A stretch of 33,732 nucleotides of DNA from Acidimicrobiia bacterium (GCA_012270885.1 JAAXHN010000028.1:1-33732); one strand, 5' to 3'. Positions 7,863 to 16,774 are shown, counted from the stretch's first letter. The notes: generated from the sequence alone by a model not told the origin. Made by a program: numbers and translations.

Positions 7863-8527
7863 GCCATCTCCCGCCGGAACTTCTTCCAGTCCGAGAGCTT
7901 CACCGACCATAGCGCATCGGTGATGATCTGCAACACACCCTGGGCCGTCAGCAGCCAAGCGGCCCATGAGGGAAAGTCCCCGGACAGAACCAGTCCCAGC
8001 AGCACGAAGGGAACCACTTTGGTGACGAGCGCCCCTGAGGCGTGCATCCAGGCCCTGGACCGGGGGCCGGCTCGCAGATAGGTGTTGTAGTCCACCTTCA
8101 CTCCTGGCTGTGGCCTGCCCAGCGATCCCACGAACCAATGCGTGAACCGGATGCCCGCCATCGTTCCCACCGCCAGATGCCCAAGGCCGTGGGTGGTCGT
8201 CACCAGCAGCCCGCCTCCTCCCCCCAACATCACCAACCCGTTCCAAGGATCGGGAAGGTCGAAGGACCAGGCGACCAAGACCACGCCTGCCAACGTGGCT
8301 AGGACCATCAGCGCAGTGCCTACCCCGACGCCCACCGAGAAGACGGCCCATCCCAGGAAAGCACGGCGGTCGACTTCGGCGATCCGGGGAGCATATCGAT
8401 CGATCAAATCGGGATTGCGCTTGACCGTGCTGACCGCCTTCCAAAATCCGGTGCCCGCCAATCCCTTACCCTCCGCCACGGCCTGCTCGGAGGCAGACAG
8501 GGCCTCTTCCAAATGCTCAGTTCTCAT
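7853..8527 (-). CDS. Multi-pass membrane protein resembling an M50 site-2 protease with degenerate active site
   Basis: A 224-residue protein. A soluble N-terminal ~55 residues is followed by about four to five hydrophobic segments. THGLGHLAVGTMAGIRFTHW at residues 112-131 aligns by eye with the HExxH helix of M50 proteases, but the catalytic Glu is Gly (HGLGH), so proteolysis by the usual mechanism is unlikely. I chose ATG 8525-8527 on the minus strand because AGGAGG lies just upstream; the 421-residue ORF of the track reads back through the intergenic region and into the permease gene. No specific function can be assigned. It converges on tetR. Confidence 0.75.
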   Translation of the reverse strand: MRTEHLEEALSASEQAVAEGKGLAGTGFWKAVSTVKRNPDLIDRYAPRIAEVDRRAFLGWAVFSVGVGVGTALMVLATLAGVVLVAWSFDLPDPWNGLVMLGGGGGLLVTTTHGLGHLAVGTMAGIRFTHWFVGSLGRPQPGVKVDYNTYLRAGPRSRAWMHASGALVTKVVPFVLLGLVLSGDFPSWAAWLLTAQGVLQIITDALWSVKLSDWKKFRREMAYR

Positions 8528-8681
8528 GCCACTCCTCCTCTCGCCCATAGGGGGATACCGGTCCTCGGCTCTCTGATCGCCGTGCCATGGTCGGTCCGTG
8601 AATTGCCACCGTGTCTCGCTTCGGGAAATTGTACCCACTACATCTAACATCCCTCTTTGTATGTCCTGGGGGTCCGCGTAA

Positions 8682-9434
8682 TTGACCGCTGAACTGGACC
8701 TGCTCACCGGAGTGTTCCTGGTACTGGCCGGCTTCGCAACCGCCTTCATCAACGTCATGGCCGGCGGAGGATCGGCTGTGAGCTTGATAGTCCTCGAACC
8801 GCTGCTGGGGGCCAACGTCGCTAACGCCACCAACCGGGTGGCCATCGCCTTCGCCAACATCCTGGGAACCGCCAACTTCGCACGCAAGCAGTTAGTTCCC
8901 TGGAAGGTGTCTTTCAGCCTGATCATCCCCGCCATGATCGGCACCGCCGCAGGGGCTTGGGTCGCCACCCGGGTCTCCAACGAGCAGATGCGCACCGCCT
9001 TCGCGGTGGTGCTGATAGGAGTGGCGCTTTCGGTGCTGTTCAAGCCGTCGGCCTGGCTGAAAGAACGGATGGAGCCCCGGCTGGGTTGGTTGGGCAGGGC
9101 GGCGGCCTTCCTGGCCATAGGGTTCTATGGGGGTTTCATCCAGGTGGGGGTGGGGTTCCTGCTCATCACCGGACTGGTGCTGGGGTGCGGCCTGGACCTG
9201 GTGAAAGGCAGCGCTGCCAAGATGTTCCTGATCGCCTGCTACACGGTTCTGGCGGTCGGGATCTTCGCCCTGGCCGACCAGATCAACTGGGGGGTGGGTC
9301 TGGTGATGGCGATCGGCAACTCCACCGGTGCGTACTTCGGCACCCGTCTCGCCATAGAGAAGGGCGCCGGGCTGATCCGCTGGCTCCTGGCCATCGCCTC
9401 GATCGGGGTGGCGATCCGCATGCTGTTCTTCTAG
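8682..9434 (+). CDS. TauE/SafE family sulfite/organosulfonate-type permease
   Basis: A 250-residue inner-membrane protein with about eight hydrophobic segments in two halves. The family hallmarks are FATAFINVMAGGGSAVSL near the N-terminus, TNRVAIAFANILG, and, in the second half, GFYGGFIQVGVGFLL and KGSAAKMFLIACYTV. Members move sulfite, sulfoacetate or other small anions, and the substrate here is unknown. Start: TTG 8682, without a strong Shine-Dalgarno. It is divergent from the membrane protein upstream. Confidence 0.88.
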   Translation: MTAELDLLTGVFLVLAGFATAFINVMAGGGSAVSLIVLEPLLGANVANATNRVAIAFANILGTANFARKQLVPWKVSFSLIIPAMIGTAAGAWVATRVSNEQMRTAFAVVLIGVALSVLFKPSAWLKERMEPRLGWLGRAAAFLAIGFYGGFIQVGVGFLLITGLVLGCGLDLVKGSAAKMFLIACYTVLAVGIFALADQINWGVGLVMAIGNSTGAYFGTRLAIEKGAGLIRWLLAIASIGVAIRMLFF

Positions 9435-9472
9435 GAGAGCGATCACCCGGAGCAAAGGTAATCTCTTTTGCA

Positions 9473-10510
9473 ATGATCACCCCTGTGCTCCTCTCCGGAG
9501 GGGTCGGCTCCCGTCTGTGGCCGATCTCCACCCCCGAGTACCCCAAACAACTCCTGCGGATCTCCGGCGACGAGTCCCTACTTCAAGCCGCGGCCCGACG
9601 CGTGATGGGTATGGAGGAGACCTCGCCTCCGGTGATGATCACCAGCCGCTCCCTGGGGCGCCGGATGATCGAGCACTTGGAGGAGATCGGCTGTGCACCG
9701 GCCGCGGTGCTGACCGAGCCGGTGGGCCGCAACACCGCCCCGGCCGCAATGGCGGCCGCCCTCTGGGCCGATCCCGACGATCTCCTGCTGGGACTTCCCA
9801 CCGACCAGTTGATCGCCGAGGTGGAAGCATTCCGAGCAGCCGTTCGGGAGGGAGTCCCTGCCGCGCAGCAGGGAGAGTTGGTCATATTCGGGATCCGGCC
9901 CACACACCCCCATCCGGGTCTGGGATATATGGAGGTGGGTCCGGGCCCCGGGATACAACCTGTCCGCAGGTTCGTCGAGAAGCCCGATGTGGAGACCGCC
10001 CGACATATGGTGGAGTTGGGCAGCTACCTGTGGAATGGCGGAATGTTCCTTGCCCGGGCAGGGGTGCTGGCGGAAACCATCTCCCGGCTGCTACCCGGGG
10101 TGGCGGAGCAAGTTGGCAAGGCCTTTTCAGGCGCCCGTCGTCCCGGCGATGGGACACTTGAACTGGGGAGTTGCTTTGCGCAGGCGCCTTCGGTGTCGGT
10201 GGCCAAGGGACTGTGGGAGCGCACTTCGCGGGTCTTGGCGGTGCGGATGGACGCCGGGTGGTCGGACATCGGGTCGTGGAAGGCCCTGGGAGAGGCTCTG
10301 GGGCGCGACGCCCTCGGGAATGTTGTGAGCGGCGCGGCGGTGGTGGAGGCCGCCAAAGGGGTGCAAGTCCACTCCCAAGGCGCCAAGACCGCCGTGGTGG
10401 GAGTCTCGGATGTGGTGGTGGCGGTGGCCAACGGAAGGGTGCTGGTCGCCAGCCGGGAGATGTGGGAGCAAGCCGGTGAGACGATTGAGCGGCTGGAAAG
10501 CCTTTTCTGA
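9473..10510 (+). CDS. manC: Mannose-1-phosphate guanylyltransferase (GDP-mannose pyrophosphorylase)
   Basis: A 345-residue nucleotidyltransferase making GDP-mannose from mannose-1-phosphate and GTP for glycan or lipid mannosylation. It begins MITPVLLSGGVGSRLWPIST, with PKQLL next (the GGxGxRLWP...PK motif), and has EPVGRNTAPA, RFVEKPD, YLWNGGMF and the DAGWSDIGSW motif. The C-terminus ends soon after the beta-helix part; the isomerase domain of bifunctional ManC is absent. The track frame starts inside tauE; ATG 9473 is the right start. It overlaps the following cytochrome gene. Confidence 0.9.
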   Translation: MITPVLLSGGVGSRLWPISTPEYPKQLLRISGDESLLQAAARRVMGMEETSPPVMITSRSLGRRMIEHLEEIGCAPAAVLTEPVGRNTAPAAMAAALWADPDDLLLGLPTDQLIAEVEAFRAAVREGVPAAQQGELVIFGIRPTHPHPGLGYMEVGPGPGIQPVRRFVEKPDVETARHMVELGSYLWNGGMFLARAGVLAETISRLLPGVAEQVGKAFSGARRPGDGTLELGSCFAQAPSVSVAKGLWERTSRVLAVRMDAGWSDIGSWKALGEALGRDALGNVVSGAAVVEAAKGVQVHSQGAKTAVVGVSDVVVAVANGRVLVASREMWEQAGETIERLESLF

Positions 10511-10835
10511 GCGCAAGGCGAGGCCTGGAAGAGTCCGGATCGCCCTCCTGTCGCTCCTGGTGGGAGTGGTGGCGGCCTGTTCCTCCCCACCCCCCGAGTC
10601 TGCTACCGGGCCGGAACTGTACAGCGAGTTGTGCTCGAGCTGCCACGGGGCGGGACTGGAAGGGAAAGCAGGCCCTCCCCTGGGCGTAGGCTCCCCGAGC
10701 GTTACTCTTCCCGACTCCTACATCGCTACCACCGTAACCCATGGGATCGGAACAATGCCCTCTTTCAATAACCTGAGCAGTGACCAGATAAACAAGCTGG
10801 TCGATTTCATCCGGGATGTTCAGGCCGGGCAATGA
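10476..10835 (+). CDS. Small c-type cytochrome, predicted lipoprotein
   Basis: About 119 residues. A basic n-region is followed by a hydrophobic stretch and a lipobox ending VVAAC (Cys ~35), so the protein is probably exported and lipid-anchored. A single haem site CSSCH lies at ~53-57, and a probable axial Met in GTMPSF at ~94. The last 20 residues form the usual C-terminal helix. GTG 10476 has GGGAG seven bases upstream; TTG 10485 is the alternative. It overlaps the end of manC and, by ATGA, the start of menC, so it is expressed with menaquinone genes. An electron-transfer role beside the menaquinone pool is inference. Confidence 0.87.
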   Translation: MRRLSGWKAFSERKARPGRVRIALLSLLVGVVAACSSPPPESATGPELYSELCSSCHGAGLEGKAGPPLGVGSPSVTLPDSYIATTVTHGIGTMPSFNNLSSDQINKLVDFIRDVQAGQ

Positions 10836-11824
10836 CTCCTCGCCCGGATCGAGTGTTCACCGACGGCCCCCTGGCGGGCCTGGAGGGGTGGGCGGTTCAG
10901 ATTCCGATGGCCCTGCGCTATCGGCGATTGCGAGAGCGCCGGGCGGTGCTCCTTCGCGGTCCGGCAGGATGGGGGGAGTTCTCCCCCTTCGACCAATACG
11001 ACGACCAGACCTCGACCCGCTGGCTGGCCGCCGCCCTCGAATCGGCTACCCAGCCTCTCCCGGCACCGATGCGCTACCGGATTCCGGCTAACGTCACAGT
11101 GCCTCCCGTCCCAGCTCCCCAGGCCAGGCGGCTGGTGGAGGACTCGGGATGCCAGACCGCCAAGGTGAAGGTGGCCGAAGCCGGCCATGACTTCGCAGAG
11201 GACATCTCCAGAGTGGCCGCGGTGCGCGAGGCTCTTGGGGAGAGCGGGTTCCTGCGATTGGACGTCAACGGGGCCTGGGGCGTGGACGAGGCCGAAGCCC
11301 GCCTGCGTCGCCTGGAGGAGTTCGACCTCCAATACGTCGAGCAACCCTGCGCCACCCTCTCCGAACTGGCGGAACTGCGTCGAAGAACCGAGATTCCGAT
11401 TGCGGCCGACGAATCGATCCGCTCCGCCGCTTCACCGGAGCAGATCGTCTCCTCCCAAGCCGCCGACATGCTGGTGATGAAAGTGCAGCCGATGGGAGGC
11501 GTCAACCGCCTGCTGGAGTGGGCCTCCCGGACCGGCCTTCCCGTGATTCCCTCTTCGGCGCTCGAGACCTCGGTGGGACTGGCCGCCGGTTTGGCCGCCG
11601 CGGCGGCCCTGCCCGAACTCCGGTATGCCTGCGGCCTGGCCACCGCTTCTCTCCTGGCTGGCGACGTGGTCCCCAAACCCCTCCTGCCCGAACGGGGAGA
11701 GATTGCCCTCCGCCGTCCGAAACCCGCACCGGAACTGTTGGCGAGATGGCGTCCCGAAGAAGAAGTAGCCTCTGGGATGATCACCCGCGCCGAAAGGGCC
11801 GCCGCTTTACTGCGCTGCTCATGA
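10832..11824 (+). CDS. menC: o-Succinylbenzoate synthase
   Basis: A 330-residue enolase-superfamily enzyme that dehydrates SHCHC to o-succinylbenzoate in menaquinone synthesis. Catalytic and metal residues fit: KVK at 111-113, DVNGAW (Asp144), EQP (Glu170), ADES (Asp193) and MKVQP (Lys217). The start ATG overlaps the cytochrome stop, and its own stop overlaps menD (ATGA), so the gene is coupled on both sides. The context with menD and menF supports menC over other family members. Confidence 0.93.
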   Translation: MTPRPDRVFTDGPLAGLEGWAVQIPMALRYRRLRERRAVLLRGPAGWGEFSPFDQYDDQTSTRWLAAALESATQPLPAPMRYRIPANVTVPPVPAPQARRLVEDSGCQTAKVKVAEAGHDFAEDISRVAAVREALGESGFLRLDVNGAWGVDEAEARLRRLEEFDLQYVEQPCATLSELAELRRRTEIPIAADESIRSAASPEQIVSSQAADMLVMKVQPMGGVNRLLEWASRTGLPVIPSSALETSVGLAAGLAAAAALPELRYACGLATASLLAGDVVPKPLLPERGEIALRRPKPAPELLARWRPEEEVASGMITRAERAAALLRCS

Positions 11825-13539
11825 AACCCCCCCACCCCAATCCTTCCGTGGCTCTGGCCGAAGTGGTGGTGGACGAACTGGTCAGAGGTGGGGTGACCCG
11901 TTTCGCCCTGGCGCCAGGATCCCGGTCCGCCGCTTTAGCGAGAGCGGCGGAGGGACATCCCGGGGCCGAGGTGGTGGTCCTCATCGATGAACGGTCGGCG
12001 GCCTACTTCGCGATGGGCGCCGCCCGGGTGAGCGGAGTCCCGGCCGCAGTGATCACCACCTCAGGCACCGCGGCGGCCAACCTCTTTCCGGGAGTGGTGG
12101 AAGCCGATGCCTCCGGTGTTCCCTTCATCCTGCTCACTGCCGACCGGCCTCCCGAGATGCGAAACACCGGCGCCAACCAGACCATCGACCAGTTGAAGCT
12201 GTTCGGGGATAAGGTCAGGTGGTTCTGGGAAGCGGGGCCCGCCGAGGACCATCCGGAGACGAACTCCTACTGGAGATCATCGGCCGCGAGGGGCGTGGCC
12301 GAGGCACAGGGATGGGGAGGCCGACCGGGACCAGTCCATCTCAACTTGAACTTTAAAGAACCGACCGTGCCCGCCTCCGACGACGGCCGCTCGCGAGCGC
12401 AACCCTTCGCGGCAGGAACCGCCGGACGCCCCGGAGGAAAGCCGTGGTTGCAAGCCAGAAGGCCTGCCGGTACAGACGTCTCGTTCCTGTCTGAAGTGGA
12501 GAAGGCCCGGAGGGGAGTCGTAGTGGTGGGAGAGGGCGCCGGAGGATCGGAGGTCTATGCCGCCCTTGCGGAACGACTGGGCTGGCCGCTGATCGCCGAA
12601 GGTCTTTCCGGAGCCCGCCGCCCACCCGCCATCTCCACCTTCCACCACCTGCTCGAAGGTTCGCCCCCCGCCCTCCGGCCCGATCTGGTGCTGTGCTTCG
12701 GAAAGACGGGGCTGAGCCGCAACCTCTCCAACCTTCTCTCCAATCCCTCCATACCCCAGATAGTTTGCGGCGCACCGGGAGGTTGGGCCGACCCGGAGCG
12801 GTCGGTCTCCAGCATGGTGGCGGCTTCACCCCCGGATGTGGCGCAAGCCATGGTGGACCGCCTGGAAAGGCGTAGGGGAGAGACCTGGCTGGAGAGGTGG
12901 CAGGAGGCCGACCGCGCCTGCCGACTCGTGATCGACCGCCTCCTGGACAGCCGGGACACCCCGTCGGAGCCCCGAACCGCCCGGGACCTGGCAGGACTGA
13001 CGGTCGACGCGCTCGTGGTGGGGTCATCCATGCCCATCCGGGAAGTCGACACGTTTGCGTCCCTCACCCCGGCCACGGTGATCGGGAACCGGGGCGCGTC
13101 CGGCATCGACGGCCTGGTCTCCACCGCCTTGGGGGTTGCCTGGGAGAGTCCTGGTCGGGTGGCCTGCCTGATCGGCGACCTCGCTCTCCTCCATGATGCC
13201 AATGGCTTCCTGGTCGACGAGCGTCCCTCATGCGTGTTCGTGGTTGCCAACAACGACGGGGGCGGGATCTTCAGTTTCCTGCCCCAATCCCGTTTTCCCC
13301 ACTTCGAGAAGCTGTTCGGCACTCCGCACGGGCGGGACTTCGAGAAGCTGGCGGCGTTCCACGAACTCGGCTACCGGAAGCTCGAACGAGCCTCGAACCT
13401 GGCTTCGGCGGTCGATAACGGAATGGAGGAGGGGGGCATCTGGCTGGTTGAGGTGCGTACCGATCGGGAGGAGACCCGCCGACTGCACCAGCGAGTCACC
13501 GATGAGGCCGCCCGCCGCCTGGCGCCGATCCTCGGCTAG
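11821..13539 (+). CDS. menD: 2-Succinyl-5-enolpyruvyl-6-hydroxy-3-cyclohexene-1-carboxylate synthase
   Basis: A thiamine-diphosphate enzyme of about 572 residues that joins isochorismate and 2-oxoglutarate in the second menaquinone step. Visible motifs: FALAPGSRSAALARAA near the N-terminus, TSGTAAANLFPGVVEA, LTADRPPEMRNTGANQTIDQ, a cofactor motif starting GDLALLHDANGF, and VVANNDGGGIFSFLPQ. ATG 11821 overlaps the menC stop; the track's ORF from 11518 begins inside menC. Its 3' end overlaps the convergent menF by four bases. Confidence 0.95.
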   Translation: MKPPHPNPSVALAEVVVDELVRGGVTRFALAPGSRSAALARAAEGHPGAEVVVLIDERSAAYFAMGAARVSGVPAAVITTSGTAAANLFPGVVEADASGVPFILLTADRPPEMRNTGANQTIDQLKLFGDKVRWFWEAGPAEDHPETNSYWRSSAARGVAEAQGWGGRPGPVHLNLNFKEPTVPASDDGRSRAQPFAAGTAGRPGGKPWLQARRPAGTDVSFLSEVEKARRGVVVVGEGAGGSEVYAALAERLGWPLIAEGLSGARRPPAISTFHHLLEGSPPALRPDLVLCFGKTGLSRNLSNLLSNPSIPQIVCGAPGGWADPERSVSSMVAASPPDVAQAMVDRLERRRGETWLERWQEADRACRLVIDRLLDSRDTPSEPRTARDLAGLTVDALVVGSSMPIREVDTFASLTPATVIGNRGASGIDGLVSTALGVAWESPGRVACLIGDLALLHDANGFLVDERPSCVFVVANNDGGGIFSFLPQSRFPHFEKLFGTPHGRDFEKLAAFHELGYRKLERASNLASAVDNGMEEGGIWLVEVRTDREETRRLHQRVTDEAARRLAPILG

Positions 13540-14759
13540 GTGCGTAGGTCGAGGGCGCTGGTCATCGCCCGGAGTTTGAGCCGAGTCTCGGCCAACTCCT
13601 CCTCCGGCAGTGACCCGGCTACGATTCCAGCCCCCGCATAGAGACGCGCCCCTGTTTCATTGAGTTGCGCGCAGCGCAGGGCGATGGCCCACTCCCCACC
13701 GCCGACGGAGTCGAACCACCCCACCGGACCGGCATATCTTCCCCTATCGATCCTCTCCAACCCGGCGATGACTTCCATGGCGCCCCGGCGGGGCACGCCG
13801 CCCACAGCGGGGGTGGGATGAAGGCGGTGCACCACTTCGAAGCTCGACAGCCCCTCCACCAGGAGGCCGGTGAAACGAGTGGAGAGATGGCGCAGATTGA
13901 CCAGCTCCCGGAGGGTCGGCTCGGGACTTCGGTCCAGCCGGGCACACACCTCTCCGAGAACTCTCTCCACGGAACGGGCAGTCAACTCGTGCTCTCGGAG
14001 GTCCTTCTCCGATTCGAGGAGACGCCGAGCCAGCTGTTCGTCCCGGACGGGGTCGGGATGACGGGGAGCGGTACCGGCCAGGGCCACCGACTCGACCTTC
14101 CTGTCCGACTGTTTCAGCAGGAGCTCGGGACTGGCGCCCACCAAGCCGTCCACCAGGAAGGTATAGCACTCCGGAAAGGAGTGGTGCAGCCTCCGGAGAA
14201 GACGACGCACACCGAAGGGGGACTTGCTCCATACCGCGACATCCCGGGCCAGCACCACCTTTTGCAGACGGCCCGATTCGATCAGCCTCAGCGCCCGCGC
14301 CACCGACTCCATCCACTCCCAATCCGGATGGGAGGGACCCACATAACGGGGCCGATCTGGCGGCTCGGCGCCGGGTGCGGACTGTTTGATCGACAGCGGG
14401 GAATCCACATCTCCTACGGTGGTGACCCAGGAGCGGCCCGCCCTCCGACCCACCACCACCGCGGGGACCACCACCACCGAACCGGGCGCCTCCGGGTCGA
14501 AGGTGAAGGAGGCGAATCCCAAGGCGCCGCTCCCCACATCGGACACCTGGTCGTCGATCTCCCTTCCGGCCAGCCAGTCGCTCCATGCGTCCCGCACCCT
14601 CAGGAAGCGTCCTTCCCCCAGGCCCGGTTCGAAGCGCCACGCCTCACCGTATCCCTCAAGAGAGAAGTCCCCCATCATCCAGGCGAACGATGGAGTATGG
14701 AGCCGCCCGGTCGAGAGTTTGCTTGCTTCGAGGGGAACAGAACGAACCAGGAGACTCAC
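13536..14759 (-). CDS. menF: Isochorismate synthase
   Basis: A 407-residue chorismate-binding enzyme that converts chorismate to isochorismate, the entry step of menaquinone synthesis. Characteristic motifs: LQKVVLARDVAVW with the catalytic Lys, VGASPELLLKQ, ALAGTAPRH, SEKDLREHELTARSV, STRFTGLL, HPTPAVGGVPR, YAGPVGWFDSVGGGEWAIALR and GAGIVAGSLPEEE. It could be called entC-like, but menC and menD next door favour a menaquinone role. The start overlaps the stop of the MerR-like gene (ATGA). Confidence 0.93.
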   Translation of the reverse strand: MSLLVRSVPLEASKLSTGRLHTPSFAWMMGDFSLEGYGEAWRFEPGLGEGRFLRVRDAWSDWLAGREIDDQVSDVGSGALGFASFTFDPEAPGSVVVVPAVVVGRRAGRSWVTTVGDVDSPLSIKQSAPGAEPPDRPRYVGPSHPDWEWMESVARALRLIESGRLQKVVLARDVAVWSKSPFGVRRLLRRLHHSFPECYTFLVDGLVGASPELLLKQSDRKVESVALAGTAPRHPDPVRDEQLARRLLESEKDLREHELTARSVERVLGEVCARLDRSPEPTLRELVNLRHLSTRFTGLLVEGLSSFEVVHRLHPTPAVGGVPRRGAMEVIAGLERIDRGRYAGPVGWFDSVGGGEWAIALRCAQLNETGARLYAGAGIVAGSLPEEELAETRLKLRAMTSALDLRT

Positions 14760-15262
14760 AGGACGATGGGCTTCTCCAGCGCCGCTCTGGCGGTCTGCAG
14801 GAGCACCCTCCTGAAGTGGCCCGCCACCAGCTCACCGGCCGCACTCATCATGGTCTGGTACGCCTCCACCAGCCGTTCGGAAGCCTCGTGGTCCGACCCG
14901 GCGGTGAACTCCACTGAATCCCGCACGAACCGTACGAAGACCTCCACCGTCCGCTCTGCTACGGGACGCATGGCCTCGTCCATCTCGGTGGCCAGCGCCA
15001 TCAACTCGTCAAGAGGCACTCCTCTTTCGAGGAGCATCCTGCCGGCCCGCAGAGCGGTGGCGTCCTCGGAGCTGTACAGCCTGGTGGGGGAGGAGCGCTC
15101 AGGGATGAGGATTCCCAGCCTTTCCAGCGCCTCCAAGACCGTGACGGGGAGTCCTGATGACGCCGAGAGCTCCTCCAGATCCAGCGTCCCCTTCGCTCCA
15201 CCCCAGCCTTTCTGCAGGGCCTCGTAGATTGCGCGATCCCAGGGGTCTAGTCGGCCGGGCAC
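14756..15262 (-). CDS. MerR-like helix-turn-helix regulator coupled to menF
   Basis: A 168-residue protein with a MerR-type N-terminal half: LEELSASSGLPVTVLEALER, then LGIL-x-PERSSPTRLYSSEDATALRA and a LLERGVPLDELMALATEM helix. The C-terminal half is helical with no visible ligand site and lacks the cysteines of metal sensors. It starts at GTG 15262, overlaps menF by four bases and lies 21 bases after sufE, so sufE, this gene and menF look like one transcript. Control of isochorismate synthesis is a reasonable inference. MerR members usually bind stretched-spacer promoters, and I see none that I can support here. Confidence 0.75.
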   Translation of the reverse strand: MPGRLDPWDRAIYEALQKGWGGAKGTLDLEELSASSGLPVTVLEALERLGILIPERSSPTRLYSSEDATALRAGRMLLERGVPLDELMALATEMDEAMRPVAERTVEVFVRFVRDSVEFTAGSDHEASERLVEAYQTMMSAAGELVAGHFRRVLLQTARAALEKPIVL

Positions 15263-15283
15263 GATCTCAGCACTACTCGAGCT

Positions 15284-15739
15284 TCAGGCAGCTTGCTCCA
15301 GATGTCTTCTGACCTGGTTCTTCAAGGTGGCCACGATCGCACCCATTCCCCGCAGGCGGAGCGGCGAGACCACTTCCTCCAGACCCACGCCGTAATAGAA
15401 GTCCTCGGGCAGATCGAGCACCGCCTGGGCGGACTCGCCGTCCAGTCCCACCGCCAGCAGCCCGGCGTATCCGCGGATGGTGGGAGATTGGGGAGGGGCG
15501 TCGAAGAAGATCCTCACGGTCTGGTCGTCTTCCAGGCGAGTGGCCAGGAAAAAGGGGGTTTGACACTCGACCACTCGCTCCAGCTGGTCCTTCATCTCAC
15601 CGTGGTACTCCGCCGGGAGAGGCGGAAGCGTGCGCGAGAAATCCAACAAGGCATGCCCGCGTATGGACCGGGGTGTGTTCTTCAATAGGGTGAGCGTCCG
15701 CTCCAAGCGGGGGGGAAGGGCCATGATTCGAGGAATCAT
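15284..15739 (-). CDS. sufE: SufE family sulfur acceptor protein
   Basis: About 151 residues. SufE takes persulfide sulfur from a SufS-type cysteine desulfurase and passes it to the SufBCD scaffold. The reactive cysteine is in ERVVECQTPFF (Cys59), followed by FFDAPPQSPTIRGYAGLLAVGLDG and the C-terminal LRLRGMGAIVATLKNQVRRHL. Start could be ATG 15739 or the internal ATG 15724 (MALPPRLER), and the second gives a more usual N-terminus. It is divergent from a rhodanese gene, which is a common sulfur-trafficking pairing. Confidence 0.92.
   Translation of the reverse strand: MIPRIMALPPRLERTLTLLKNTPRSIRGHALLDFSRTLPPLPAEYHGEMKDQLERVVECQTPFFLATRLEDDQTVRIFFDAPPQSPTIRGYAGLLAVGLDGESAQAVLDLPEDFYYGVGLEEVVSPLRLRGMGAIVATLKNQVRRHLEQAA
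15723..15739. repeat. Perfect inverted repeat over the sufE start region
   Basis: ATGATTC-GAG-GAATCAT has perfect 7-bp arms and covers both candidate sufE start codons. It could be an operator or an RNA hairpin that hides the start. Because both starts are ATG, the symmetry may be partly chance. Confidence 0.35.
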
Positions 15740-15844
15740 AACACTGGCCCGGAACGGGAATACTCACTGTACCCGTAGGGTTAAAGCCTAAGTAGAAATA
15801 CGGCCCCGATCCTTTCCCTGCAACCCTCAACCCGGAGAAACAGC

Positions 15845-16720
15845 ATGTCTGACACCGCACCCAACCCTAAGTTTGCCGCATACGCCCACCCCGGCATGCT
15901 GGTTACCACCGAGTGGCTGGCCGACCATCTGGAGGATCCGAGCGTTATACCGGTGGAGTCGAACGAGGATCCCCTCCTCTACGACACCGGGCACATCCCG
16001 AGGGCGGTGAACCTCGATTGGCACCTCGATCTCAACCATCCATTGATCCGGGACTACCTGGGAAGCGACGGTTTTTCGTCGGTGATGGGAAGCAAGGGGA
16101 TCAGTCCCGACTCAACCCTGGTCTTCTACGGGGACAACTTCAACTGGTGGGCCACCTACGCCCTATGGGTGGTCTCGCTATTCGGTCACCGCGATGTGCG
16201 GATACTGGATGGCGGACGCATGAAATGGGAGGAAGAGGGCCGTCCCCTCACCACCGCACCGACCCAGCGGGTTGCGGTCAACTACCCGGCGGTCGACCGG
16301 GACGACTCGCAAATCCGCGCTTTCCTTCCCATGGTTCTCGACCACTCCAAGGCCGGAAACCCGTTGGTGGACGTCCGCTCTCCCGAGGAGTTCCGCGGGG
16401 AGCGCCTCCACATGCCCGGATACCCGAACGAGGGAGCCACCAGGGGCGGCCACATCCCGGCGGCCAACAACGTGCCCTGGAAGCGGGCCGCCAACGACGA
16501 CGGCACCTTCAAGGACGCGGATGAACTGAGATCCATCTACGAGAATGAGATCGGCCTGTCATCGGGCGACGATGTGATCACCTACTGCCGGATCGGGGAG
16601 AGGTCCAGCCACACCTGGTTCGTGCTCACCCATCTCCTGGGGTTCGATAACGTCCGCAACTACGACGGGTCCTGGACCGAGTACGGCAACACGGTGGGCG
16701 TGCCCATCGAGAAACCCTGA
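15845..16720 (+). CDS. Thiosulfate/3-mercaptopyruvate sulfurtransferase (tandem rhodanese)
   Basis: A 291-residue protein with two rhodanese domains. The N-terminal one (about 15-135) lacks a catalytic cysteine, and the C-terminal one (about 165-285) carries it in [13 protein letters not shown] (Cys248). It transfers sulfane sulfur from thiosulfate or mercaptopyruvate to acceptors. The architecture is close to actinobacterial CysA/SseA proteins. A Shine-Dalgarno GGAGAAA precedes the ATG. The divergent sufE beside it suggests linked sulfur metabolism. A strong hairpin follows the gene. Confidence 0.92.
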   Translation: MSDTAPNPKFAAYAHPGMLVTTEWLADHLEDPSVIPVESNEDPLLYDTGHIPRAVNLDWHLDLNHPLIRDYLGSDGFSSVMGSKGISPDSTLVFYGDNFNWWATYALWVVSLFGHRDVRILDGGRMKWEEEGRPLTTAPTQRVAVNYPAVDRDDSQIRAFLPMVLDHSKAGNPLVDVRSPEEFRGERLHMPGYPNEGATRGGHIPAANNVPWKRAANDDGTFKDADELRSIYENEIGLSSGDDVITYCRIGERSSHTWFVLTHLLGFDNVRNYDGSWTEYGNTVGVPIEKP

Positions 16721-16743
16721 AGGGATCCAACACCTGGCAACGA

Positions 16744-16774
16744 TCAACCGGGGGGAGGTCATCCTCCCGGTTGA
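16744..16774 (+). terminator. GC-rich hairpin after the rhodanese gene
   Basis: TCAACCGG plus GAGG pairs with CCTCCCGGTTGA across a TCAT loop, giving a stem of about 12 bp with extra bulged Gs on the left side. The following bases (CTTCTA) are only weakly T-rich. It is a likely transcription terminator or RNA-stabilising hairpin. Confidence 0.55.

Noticed and set aside
7853-9118. 421-residue minus-strand ORF
   Set aside because: Only the part from 8527 down has membrane-protein character and a Shine-Dalgarno; the rest is antisense to the permease.
8957-10510. 517-residue ORF suggesting a fusion with the guanylyltransferase
   Set aside because: The first ~170 residues are an out-of-frame reading of the TauE permease gene; the enzyme begins at ATG 9473.
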